Source: Candidatus Latescibacterota bacterium (lineage in GTDB: Bacteria; Latescibacterota; UBA2968; UBA8231). From it: a stretch of DNA of 20,882 bases. The notes beneath the pieces are model-generated. The model searched no databases. It was given only the letters and a program-made list of their open reading frames with translations, and was not told the origin of the DNA. Location of the stretch: contig JAGWBY010000033.1 of the NCBI GenBank assembly GCA_021295675.1, positions 1 through 20,882 of the forward strand. The letters run 5' to 3'. Positions 14,160 to 20,882 of this stretch are shown here, one piece after another. Every line of letters begins with the position of its first letter. Positions within the stretch are counted from its first letter, which is position 1. The position numbers and the translations under genes are program-made.

Positions 14160-15085
14160 GTGCCCCACCGACGCTCAGCGTTGTAATACCTACCTATGAC
14201 GAGCCTGAGCGCCTCGAAGCGGCGCTTAAGAGCCTGTCGCAGCAAGATTACCCCCATGAGGCGACGCAAATCATCGTAGTGGACGACGCCTCCCCCCACC
14301 TAGACGCCGAACGGTTGCACGCGGCGGTGGCACCTTTACAGTTACAGCTGCTGCGCAACGAACAGAATCAGGGACGCGCTCGGGCGCGCAACGCAGCCCT
14401 TCGGGTCGCCAGCGGCGATCTCGTCGTCTTTCTCGACAGCGACATGACCGTGGGCACCAACTTTCTCCGCGCTCATGCCCAACGGCATCAAAATCATGCG
14501 GAAGCCGTTTTTGTTGGCAATATTCGCTTTGCCAAGGAAATTCCCTCCACTTCCCTGACCCGCTACCTCGAAGGAAGGGGCGTCCATAGGGTTAACGAGG
14601 ACAAGCCTATACCTTTCAACTGCTTTGTCACCGGGAACTCCTCGGTGCGCCGGTCATCCCTGCTTCACGTGGGTTTTTTCGACGAGAATCTCACTGCTTA
14701 TGGCGGCGAAGATCTAGAACTAGGGTATCGCCTCCATTTGGCGGATATTCCGCTTTACTATGCCCCCGAAGCTCTGTCCTACCACTATCACTTGCGTTCC
14801 TTGGAGCCGCTTTGCCGTCTGATGCAGATCTACGGCAGCAAGTCAATTCCTGTCCTTTTACGCAAACATCCCGAACTGGACGCTATACTCCGGCTGGACT
14901 TTATTAGGGCCTCTGCTCTTTCGCCTCGGCGGCTCGCCCTCCAGCTAGCTCTATTGTCGCCGATTCACTACCCAATTCGCTGGATTACCCGCTGGCTTGT
15001 GAAAACCTATGTCCCGGATCTGTTTTTTAGTTACTTGTTCTGGTCCAGCCGCACGCGGGGTTATCTGAGCGCTCTAAACGAATAA
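14156..15085 (+). CDS. Glycosyltransferase family 2 (GT-A fold)
   Basis: This 309-residue protein starts at the ATG overlapping the preceding stop (ATGA), giving MSAPPTLSVVIPTYDEP. The frame is open further upstream but that part lies inside the preceding gene. GT2 landmarks are VVDDAS (41-46), the NQGRARARNAA stretch, the metal-binding DSD (94-96) and GED (184-186) of the acceptor region. A C-terminal basic helical segment (about 255-300) has amphipathic or membrane-associating character. It probably adds a sugar to the same surface glycan as its GT4 partner, with which it is translationally coupled. Confidence 0.92.
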   Translation: MSAPPTLSVVIPTYDEPERLEAALKSLSQQDYPHEATQIIVVDDASPHLDAERLHAAVAPLQLQLLRNEQNQGRARARNAALRVASGDLVVFLDSDMTVGTNFLRAHAQRHQNHAEAVFVGNIRFAKEIPSTSLTRYLEGRGVHRVNEDKPIPFNCFVTGNSSVRRSSLLHVGFFDENLTAYGGEDLELGYRLHLADIPLYYAPEALSYHYHLRSLEPLCRLMQIYGSKSIPVLLRKHPELDAILRLDFIRASALSPRRLALQLALLSPIHYPIRWITRWLVKTYVPDLFFSYLFWSSRTRGYLSALNE

Positions 15086-15103
15086 AGAATAACGACTTAT
15101 ATT

Positions 15104-15910
15104 ATGCATGCGCACTATCCCCGCTTCTCCCAAGTCCTCCGCATCGCTCTACCGGCGCTCCTGCTGGCCCACTTCATAGTTTGGCCCATCGTCGGCCTCT
15201 TATCCCTACATGCTGGTATTATTGCCGCCGAATGTACCCTTCTGTGGTTTGTGGCCCTTTATATTCGCCGGCATCGCCTAATTGCCGAAGACCTGCTTCT
15301 GTTCAACGCCACACCGACTGCGTCCCTGTTGCTGACAATCCCGGCGACTATTTGCTGTAGCCTCGTAATCGCCGAACTCGACTTGTATCTGGCCTATCTT
15401 CTCGGCCTGATAGACCTGTCCATGCCGCTGTCTTTTCAGAAAAACCTGCTGGAGATTCAGATTGTCCGCGGACTAGCGGAGATCCCGAAGGGTCTGGTAA
15501 CACTAGCGCTAGTACCTGTGTTTTGCGAAGAGCCCCTCTTCCGCGGACTTGTATTCACGAGCCTTTGCGCCCATTATGGGCCGCGCTGGGCGCTAGGCGG
15601 TTCGGCCCTGCTGTTTGCCATTTCTCACTTCAACCCTTGGCAAATGATCCCGCTCCTCCTCTTTGGGCTCTTCCTCGGCGCTTTAGTTTACTGGACTCAC
15701 AGCATCTATCCTGCCATGCTCGCCCACGCGGTCAACAACTTGACTTCGATAATTGGGGTCAACTTGCGCACTTACTTAGGCCTAGATGGCCTCGGTCCCT
15801 CCCAACATCTCCCCATGCCTTTGGCCCTGCTCGCCGGCCTACTTCTGCTTGCCGGTCTCCTGATTCTCAGCCGCCAACCCACCATTATGCCGCTGTTGAC
15901 TAGGAGGTAA
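15104..15910 (+). CDS. CPBP-family intramembrane metalloprotease (CAAX protease-like)
   Basis: This 268-residue polytopic protein has about seven hydrophobic segments. It carries the CPBP (Abi/Rce1-like) motifs: FCEEPLFRG with Glu142-Glu143 and Arg147, FAISHFNPWQ with His175, and MLAHAVNN with His208 and Asn211/Asn212. These form the metal site of Rce1-type glutamate-dependent proteases. The bacterial substrate is unknown. It lies 18 bases after the GT2 gene in the same direction, so it may be part of the glycan operon. About 70 bases separate it from the convergent sucD; no clear terminator was seen there. Confidence 0.9.
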   Translation: MHAHYPRFSQVLRIALPALLLAHFIVWPIVGLLSLHAGIIAAECTLLWFVALYIRRHRLIAEDLLLFNATPTASLLLTIPATICCSLVIAELDLYLAYLLGLIDLSMPLSFQKNLLEIQIVRGLAEIPKGLVTLALVPVFCEEPLFRGLVFTSLCAHYGPRWALGGSALLFAISHFNPWQMIPLLLFGLFLGALVYWTHSIYPAMLAHAVNNLTSIIGVNLRTYLGLDGLGPSQHLPMPLALLAGLLLLAGLLILSRQPTIMPLLTRR

Positions 15911-15981
15911 TTAGCTCCGCCCAATTACAACTGAACTGTTGGGGGAGAGGCAGTTACGTAGAAAAACGTTCCCTAATTAAA

Positions 15982-16823
15982 TCAGCTCAGTACCTTCGCT
16001 ACCGTTTCCCCAATTTCCGCCGGACTCTCACAGGTGTGAATCCCTGCTTCCCGCATCGCCGCCATTTTGTCCTCGGCCGCTCCCTTACCGCCTGAAATAA
16101 TAGCTCCTGCATGTCCCATCCGCCGCCCCGGAGGTGCCGTGCGCCCCGCGATAAAGCCAATGACGGGCTTGTCGTAGCACTCTTTGATATAGGCGGCCGC
16201 TTCCTCTTTACGACCGCATCAGTCTCGGAGTCGTCCTTAAAGAGAGCTAGCGCGTCCAAAAAGCGCGTACCGATGATTGGGTCGCCGCCAATGCCAATGG
16301 CTGTGGACTGGCCTAGGCCCCGCTCAGTGAGCTGCCCCACGGCTTCATAGGTCAGCGTTCCGCTGCGGGAGATAATCCCCACGCGACCTGGCTGGTGAAT
16401 AAAACCGGGCATAATGCCGATTTTGCACTTCCCCGGCGAGATGACGCCCGGGCAGTTAGGCCCGATCAGCCGAGTAGAGCGCGCTTGGACATAATGGTAG
16501 GCTTTAACCATGTCACTCACGGGGATGTTCTCGGTGATACAGATGACTAGCTCTATACCGGCATCGGCCGCTTCCATGATGGCGTCAGCGGCAAAGGGGG
16601 CTGGTACAAAGATGATTGAAGCATTGGCACCAGAGGCCTCAACGCCTTCGGCGACCGTGTTAAACACCGGAACGCCTTCAAATTCTTGGCCGCCTTTGCC
16701 CGGTGTAGCCCCTCCGACCACTTTCGTGCCGTACTCCAGCATTTGTCGCGTGTGAAATGACCCCTCAGACCCCGTAATCGCCTGTACGAAGACCTTGGTG
16801 TTTTCGTCGATTAAAACGCTCAT
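15982..16823 (-). pseudogene. sucD: Succinyl-CoA synthetase alpha subunit (SucD) with an internal frame-disrupting deletion
   Basis: Residues 1-205 from ATG 16823 are a normal SucD: CoA-binding fold, [28 protein letters not shown] and [11 protein letters not shown]. After TDAVV (codon ending at 16209) the expected MIGEIGG segment is missing and the frame changes. Downstream, another frame gives [18 protein letters not shown], then the catalytic His in [15 protein letters not shown] and the normal C-terminus ending at TGA 15982-15984. The span is 842 bases. Restoring 28 bases would give 289 residues, the length of E. coli SucD. The lost part holds the Glu (Glu208 in E. coli numbering) that contacts the phosphohistidine. 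As written, the first frame runs on to 15999 with an unrelated tail. It follows sucC by 13 bases. An assembly or sequencing error is as likely as a true mutation. Confidence 0.9.
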
Positions 16824-16836
16824 CCCTGTATTCCTC

Positions 16837-17994
16837 TTACTGAATAGTCGCCTTGACCATCGCCGCCGCGTCTTTCAACCCCTGCCCAACGGCAAAGTCC
16901 ATGTCGGAGTTTTCCAGCATCTCGGCGGCCATATCTGCGTTAGTCCCAGCCAGCCGCACGACGACCGGCACGTTGACTTCAATGTTTTTGCGCGCCTCAA
17001 TCACGCCGGCGGCCACGCGGTCGCAGCGCACAATGCCGCCGAAGATGTTGATGAGAATGGCCTTTACATTCGGGTCGGAAAGCAAAATACGGAAGCCATT
17101 TTCCACGGTTTCAGCACTGGCACCCCCACCTACATCCAAGAAATTGGCTGGCTCAGCACCGGACAGCTTGATAATGTCCATGGTGGCCATCGCCAGCCCG
17201 GCACCGTTGACCATACAACCGATATTGCCGTCGAGCTTGATGTAGTTCAGATCGTATTTAGCGGCTTCGACCTCTAACTCTTCCTCTTCCTCCAAGTCGC
17301 GCATTTCCGCTAAGTCGGGATGGCGGAAGAGTGCGTTGTCGTCCAAGTCTATTTTGGCATCTAGCGCCAAAAGCTGACCATCGGCCGTCGCCACCAAAGG
17401 ATTGACCTCGACCAGTGAGCAGTCAGCATCGACATAGGCTTTGTAGAGGCTAAGGATAAAACTGGCTGCTTGGCGCACCTGCTTGCCCTCAAAGCCAAGT
17501 CCAAAGGCTAGGCGCGTCGCTTGGAATGCCTGTAGCCCTACTGCGGGATCAACCGTTTCCTTGAGAATTTTCTCTGGGGTCGCCGCGGCGACCTCCTCGA
17601 TCGCTATTCCGCCCTCTTGGCTGGCCATGACCACTATCTTGCACTGGGCTCGGTCGAGGGTGATGCCCAGATAAAGCTCGCGTTCTATATCCGAAGCCTT
17701 CTCCACTAGAACTTGCTTGACCTTTTGGCCTTCAGGGCCGGTCTGGTGGGTGACGAGCTGCATGCCGAGAATCTCGCTGGCCGCTTGGCGAGCCTCTGCG
17801 GGGTTAGCGGCCAGTTTGACGCCTCCGCCCTTGCCGCGACCTCCAGCGTGGATTTGGGCCTTAACTACGACCTTTCCACCCAATTCGGCGGCCATGCGTT
17901 TGGCTTGGCCGGCCGTGGTAGCCACGTGGCCACCCAGTACGGTGACTTGGTACTGGCGCAAAATTTCTTTGGCTTGATATTCGTGAATTTTCAT
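16837..17994 (-). CDS. sucC: Succinyl-CoA synthetase beta subunit (ADP/GDP-forming)
   Basis: This 385-residue protein has an ATP-grasp N-terminal half ([17 protein letters not shown], then [18 protein letters not shown]) with the metal-binding [10 protein letters not shown] and [11 protein letters not shown]. The C-terminal flavodoxin-like ligase domain has [29 protein letters not shown] and [11 protein letters not shown]. Length and motifs match SucC throughout with no break. With SucD it makes succinate and ATP/GTP from succinyl-CoA in the TCA cycle. It is the first gene of a sucCD pair. No strong Shine-Dalgarno is seen before ATG 17994. Confidence 0.96.
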   Translation of the reverse strand: MKIHEYQAKEILRQYQVTVLGGHVATTAGQAKRMAAELGGKVVVKAQIHAGGRGKGGGVKLAANPAEARQAASEILGMQLVTHQTGPEGQKVKQVLVEKASDIERELYLGITLDRAQCKIVVMASQEGGIAIEEVAAATPEKILKETVDPAVGLQAFQATRLAFGLGFEGKQVRQAASFILSLYKAYVDADCSLVEVNPLVATADGQLLALDAKIDLDDNALFRHPDLAEMRDLEEEEELEVEAAKYDLNYIKLDGNIGCMVNGAGLAMATMDIIKLSGAEPANFLDVGGGASAETVENGFRILLSDPNVKAILINIFGGIVRCDRVAAGVIEARKNIEVNVPVVVRLAGTNADMAAEMLENSDMDFAVGQGLKDAAAMVKATIQ

Positions 17995-18032
17995 GAGCGT
18001 ATCTATTCTATTAGGTGAAAGGAACGCAAAAG

Positions 18033-18059
18033 AGTATAAAAACCTTCCCCTACCAGCAA
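18033..18059 (-). promoter_or_regulatory. Possible promoter upstream of sucC
   Basis: On the minus strand TTGCTG (18059-18054) and TATACT (18038-18033) are separated by 15 bases, shorter than ideal. Position, about 40 bases before ATG 17994, is right. Weak evidence. Confidence 0.3.
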
Positions 18060-18100
18060 GGCGATCTAGGAAGCGACCTGCACAAGTACCAAACTAGGGC

Positions 18101-18129
18101 TGTTGATCGTTGGGAAAGTCCCGTAATAT
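18101..18129 (+). promoter_or_regulatory. Possible promoter of the epimerase gene
   Basis: TGTTGA (18101-18106), 17 bases, TAATAT (18124-18129). The spacer contains the small dyad GGGA-AAG-TCCC. It lies about 35 bases before the GTG start. The -35 match is poor, so this is weak evidence. Confidence 0.3.
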
Positions 18130-18163
18130 TCAGGCACATCCAAAGACTTTGAGGAGGCAGCCC

Positions 18164-18894
18164 GTGAAAATCTTGTTAGTCGGCGGGGCCGGCCACGTCG
18201 GCACCTGCACTACTCCTTACCTTAGACGCCATCACGATCTGCGCGTGTTGGACATCGCCAAGCCTCGGCAGGAGGTAGAATACGTCGAAGGCTCTATCGC
18301 CGACCCGGAGGCCCTCGCTCGTGCCTTAGACGGAGTGGACGCCTTTATCAACATGACCATGAAGAGCGGCCAAGGCGGCCTCGACAGAGACCAAACCGAG
18401 GCTCAGATCGTCGATAATTACACGGTCAACTGCTTGGGACTACACCTGCTCCTGTACACAGCTTTGAGGCTAGGTATCAAAAGAGGCGTCCACACCTCCA
18501 CCATGAGCGCCCACTACCGCGCCCGCTCCTATTATCCGTCCGAGGAGGAAGTACCGCTCGATAGCCCTAGTGTGTCGAGAGCATTTGTCGCTATTTCGCC
18601 CGCCAATTTGACCTGAACTTGGCGGTCCTTCGCATTACCGGTCCGCGCACTCGAGAGCAATTCATAGAACAAGCCAAAAATCCACCACATTATCCTCCCG
18701 GCGGTCTTTACTTTACCGATGAGGAAGATTTGGCTAGGGCCTATCTAGCCGCTCTGGACTACGTTTGCACAGGTCATGGCCGCTGCGACGCCTTCTTCAT
18801 ATCGGGCGACGCCGACCACCGCGAGATGAACATGTCCAAAGCACGAACTGTTTTGGGCTGGGAGCCTAAATCGCATCTGATGCTGGAGGAGTGA
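18164..18894 (+). pseudogene. NAD-dependent epimerase/dehydratase (extended SDR) with a frame-disrupting deletion at the catalytic motif
   Basis: A perfect AGGAGG (18152-18157) six bases before GTG 18164 sets the start, giving MKILLVGGAGHVGT with the SDR nucleotide motif GGAGHVG. The catalytic Ser region is present (HTSTMSAHY). After PLDSPSV, near base 18574, the frame changes. The next frame (codons starting 18577) continues ESICRYFARQFDLNLAVLR, then ITGPRTREQF, GGLYFTDEEDLARAYLAAL and LGWEPKSHL to TGA 18894. In family members the YxxxK catalytic pair lies exactly between these parts, so it is missing. The net loss is 1 more than a multiple of 3, probably 22-28 bases. As written, the first frame stops at 18616. 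The product sugar or acid substrate cannot be told. Whether it is a real pseudogene or an assembly fault is open. Confidence 0.82.
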
Positions 18895-18962
18895 GAATCC
18901 CACGCAGATAATATGTTCCTAATGACTGCAAACTCCTGAACGGGACCACCTAGGCACAAGTC

Positions 18963-18995
18963 AAAAAAACAGGCTCAACCGTTCGGTGGAGCCTG
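18963..18995 (-). terminator. Intrinsic terminator after rpmA
   Basis: On the minus strand CAGGCTC pairs with GAGCCTG, extended inward by ACC/GGT around a GAAC loop past one mismatch, and is followed by seven T (18969-18963). It lies 49 bases after the rpmA stop and ends the rng-rplU-rpmA unit. The plus side has no T-run. Confidence 0.88.
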
Positions 18996-19043
18996 CTTCA
19001 ATTACTATTGGACTACTCGCGTTTTGATTTAGTAACGCATTTC

Positions 19044-19298
19044 TTAGGCGGCGTAAACGCTCACCCGCTTGCCCTTCCTGCCAAAAGACTCAAACTTCAC
19101 CTGCCCGTCAATGATGGCGAAGAGCGTGTCATCCCCGCCCTTCTTGACGTTGACGCCCGGATGAATGCGCGTACCGCGCTGCCGCACGATAATCGTGCCG
19201 GCGCTGACCTTCTCTCCGCCAAAGCGCTTAACGCCTAGGCGCTGCGCATTGCTATCGCGCCCGTTTTTAGAACTGCCGACACCCTTTTTATGAGCCAT
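19044..19298 (-). CDS. rpmA: 50S ribosomal protein L27
   Basis: This 84-residue protein starts [20 protein letters not shown] and contains [20 protein letters not shown] and [13 protein letters not shown], all typical of L27. The N-terminal tail, which reaches the peptidyl-transferase centre, begins directly with AHKKG, so there is no Firmicute-type cleaved extension. It follows rplU by 18 bases and is followed by an intrinsic terminator. Confidence 0.97.
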   Translation of the reverse strand: MAHKKGVGSSKNGRDSNAQRLGVKRFGGEKVSAGTIIVRQRGTRIHPGVNVKKGGDDTLFAIIDGQVKFESFGRKGKRVSVYAA

Positions 19299-19316
19299 TA
19301 CCTAGTCCTTTCGCAC

Positions 19317-19634
19317 TTAGTTCGGGAGAACGATGTCCTCGACCCGAATCTCGGTGTAATCCTGGCGGTGGCCGGTGCGCCGCCGGTATTTCTTGCGCCG
19401 TTTCTTCTTGAAAACGACAATCTTGTCGCCGCGACCATGGCCGACGACCGTCGCCGAAACACTGGCCCCCTCGACCGTGGGGCTGCCAACCTTAGTCTCG
19501 TCGTCGCCGGCAACTAGTAGTACGTCGGTAAATTCCTTAGTGCTACCTTCTTCGGCCTGAAGCCGGGGCACGCGCAGACGCTGACCCTTGTCGACTTTGA
19601 CTTGATGGCCGGCAATGTTGACAACTGCATACAT
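19317..19634 (-). CDS. rplU: 50S ribosomal protein L21
   Basis: From ATG 19634 the protein has 105 residues: MYAVVNIAGHQVKVDKGQRL at the start, then DDETKVGSPTVEGASVSATV, and the basic FKKKRRKKYRRRTGHRQDYT region typical of L21. The frame is open upstream to 19667 but those residues (MRSSLSVGVQF) are not part of the family, and MYAVV is the usual L21 beginning. It sits between RNase G and L27, a common order in bacteria. Confidence 0.97.
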   Translation of the reverse strand: MYAVVNIAGHQVKVDKGQRLRVPRLQAEEGSTKEFTDVLLVAGDDETKVGSPTVEGASVSATVVGHGRGDKIVVFKKKRRKKYRRRTGHRQDYTEIRVEDIVLPN

Positions 19635-19710
19635 GAATTGCACTCCTACGCTAAGACTGCTTCTCAATCAATTAGGCAACATTTAAAGATATGGGCCGGT
19701 ATTTTTCCTG

Positions 19711-20882
19711 TCAAACCCGGAACTCGGCCGTCACATCTAGGCTGCGCTTGGTCGAGAAGAAGCGATAGTCTTGGGGGCCCAAAGTGGAATCAGTCTCAAT
19801 CTGGAGGCGAGCTTTGGTCGCCTTGCGTAGCGACTTAAGCCGTTCCTCGCGGTTTTCTAGCATATAGGTGGCCACATCGGGATGGACCTTTAACACGTAG
19901 CGCCGCTCTCGGGTGGCAGCATAGGAACGCTGAAGCCAACGCTCAATCCAAGTCAGAGTTGTGTCTGGCCCCATAATCCGGCCCGTGCCGCTGCAAACGG
20001 GGCAAGGTTCGCTATGAGTGTGCAAAAGGTTTGGACGGACGCGCTGGCGCGTCATTTCGACTAGGCCGAACTCGCTGATGTGCGGGGTGATAGAGACCTT
20101 CGCCCGATCCCTTCTGAACTCCTCGACCAGGCAGTCAACAACCTTTTTGCGGTTGCGCTCCTCGTTCATATCGATAAAGTCGATGACGATAATGCCGCCA
20201 ATGTCGCGGAGCTTGAGCTGGCGGGCTATCTCGCGGGCGGCCTTCAGGTTGGTATTGAGGTTGTTCTCCTCCTGATCGTCCGAGCCGATGTAACGGGCTG
20301 AGTTTACGTCAATAAAGGTCCCCGCCTCGGCGTAGTCGATGACCAAGGCGCCGCCCCGCCGCAGCCACACCGTGCGGTTGGTCGCCTTCTCGATATCTTC
20401 CTCAATGTTGAAGGCATCAAAGATGGGCCGACGATCCCGGTAAAACTCAACCCGTTGGCGCAATTCAGGTGAAACCTGGCGCAAATAAGCCGTGATCTCC
20501 TTGTACAACTCTTTGCTATCGACGACTAGCCGCCCCACATTGTCGGTGAACAGGTCGCGTATTACGCTGGAGGTCATGCCCATTTCCTTATACACTAAGG
20601 CTGGTGCTTCGGCCTTCCTGCTCGTCTTGATTAGACGACTGTGGTTTTTTACTAGCTGCTTCATATCGCGCCTAAACTCGCGGTCGCTCTGATTCTGTCC
20701 TTCGGTGCGCACGATTACGGAGTAGCCATCGGGCTTGATCTTGAATACCAGATCTCTCAATCTCTTGCGTTCGTTCCGACTGATGATCTTGCGGGAGACG
20801 CCAACCCAGTTGCCGCCCGGAACCAGCACCATAAAACGACCCGGAAGCGATAGCTGCGTTGTCACACGGGCACCTTTAGTGC
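19711..20882 (-). CDS. rng: Ribonuclease G/E family endoribonuclease, 5' end outside the window
   Basis: The reading frame stays open through the window edge: before the GTG at 20865 it reads KGAR, giving KGARVTTQLSLPGRFMVLVP, which is the internal family sequence. So GTG 20865 is not the start, and the S1 RNA-binding domain lies beyond the window. Visible parts are the 5'-sensor/RNase H-like region (GVSRKI, then VIVRTEGQ), the DNase I-like catalytic core with metal-binding Asp in FIDVNSARYIG and in GGIIVIDFIDM, and the zinc-link CPVCSGTG. The C-terminus ends soon after the small domain, with no long RNase E-type tail, which favours RNase G. It processes rRNA and decays mRNA. rplU follows after 76 bases. 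Confidence 0.94.
   Translation of the reverse strand, partial: TKGARVTTQLSLPGRFMVLVPGGNWVGVSRKIISRNERKRLRDLVFKIKPDGYSVIVRTEGQNQSDREFRRDMKQLVKNHSRLIKTSRKAEAPALVYKEMGMTSSVIRDLFTDNVGRLVVDSKELYKEITAYLRQVSPELRQRVEFYRDRRPIFDAFNIEEDIEKATNRTVWLRRGGALVIDYAEAGTFIDVNSARYIGSDDQEENNLNTNLKAAREIARQLKLRDIGGIIVIDFIDMNEERNRKKVVDCLVEEFRRDRAKVSITPHISEFGLVEMTRQRVRPNLLHTHSEPCPVCSGTGRIMGPDTTLTWIERWLQRSYAATRERRYVLKVHPDVATYMLENREERLKSLRKATKARLQIETDSTLGPQDYRFFSTKRSLDVTAEFRV

Noticed and set aside
15911..15981. Terminator between the CPBP gene and sucD
   Set aside because: Only a five-base AACTG/CAGTT pairing with a long loop and no T-run on either strand.
16203..16216. Programmed frameshift or translational bypass in sucD
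   Set aside because: A shift alone cannot restore the missing conserved codons; the bases for the GEIGG segment are simply absent, and no slippery heptamer or stimulatory hairpin was seen.
20863..20865. GTG at 20865 as the RNase G start
   Set aside because: The frame continues upstream with KGAR, part of the conserved family sequence, and half the protein would be missing; the gene runs out of the window.
1..20882. CRISPR arrays, insertion sequences, tRNA or rRNA genes
   Set aside because: No regularly spaced repeats, transposase motifs, terminal inverted repeats or tRNA cloverleaf sequences were seen on reading the window.

Overview
The window reads as a chromosomal stretch from a Gram-negative, respiring bacterium with moderately high G+C. 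It carries a periplasmic HtrA protease, a System I (Ccm) cytochrome c maturation operon, succinyl-CoA synthetase, ribosomal proteins L21/L27 and an RNase E/G enzyme. The Fis-type sigma-54 activator with a coiled-coil linker, the paired DUF151-UVR proteins and the non-proteobacterial Ccm layout (CxxxY CcmE, CcmF-CcmH fusion) suggest the FCB group or a related uncultured phylum. That placement is inference; no rRNA is present to settle it.

Layout. 1-3411 (+): end of a sigma-54 activator, an HtrA/Deg protease and an M24 aminopeptidase-like protein. 3460-10176 (+): a compact, mostly overlapping ccm operon in the order ccmE, ccmF-H fusion, CcmI-like zinc-ribbon protein, carboxypeptidase-regulatory-like protein, ccmA, ccmB, ccmC, ccmD. 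CcmD is only 53 codons. 10191-11578 (+): a clear sigma-70-type promoter followed by two overlapping DUF151-UVR genes. 11660-12109 (+): a small lipoprotein. 12139-12672 (-): an XRE-family regulator with its own promoter and an overlapping palindrome. 12780-13020 (+): an intergenic transcription unit with promoter, three nested long helices and an intrinsic terminator, which I interpret as an unannotated structured RNA. 13044-15910 (+): two glycosyltransferases and a CPBP membrane protease. 15982-17994 (-): sucC and a frame-disrupted sucD. 18164-18894 (+): a frame-disrupted NAD-dependent epimerase. 18963-20882 (-): RNase G (partial), rplU, rpmA and a terminator.

How the parts work together. The ccm genes form a near-complete heme export, chaperone and ligation pathway: CcmAB with CcmCD load heme on CcmE, and CcmF-H ligates it to apocytochromes. 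CcmG is not seen here, and CcmI appears to be replaced by two proteins that each carry a CcmI-like membrane-plus-helical-hairpin segment. The glycosyltransferase pair probably builds a surface glycan.

Most unusual points: (i) the structured RNA at 12815-13020, which could be a 6S-like or other small RNA or a leader/attenuator of the glycosyltransferase operon; (ii) two core enzymes (sucD and the epimerase) that each lack a short catalytic segment and change frame at that point; (iii) the variant Ccm machinery with its two shared CcmI-like hairpins.
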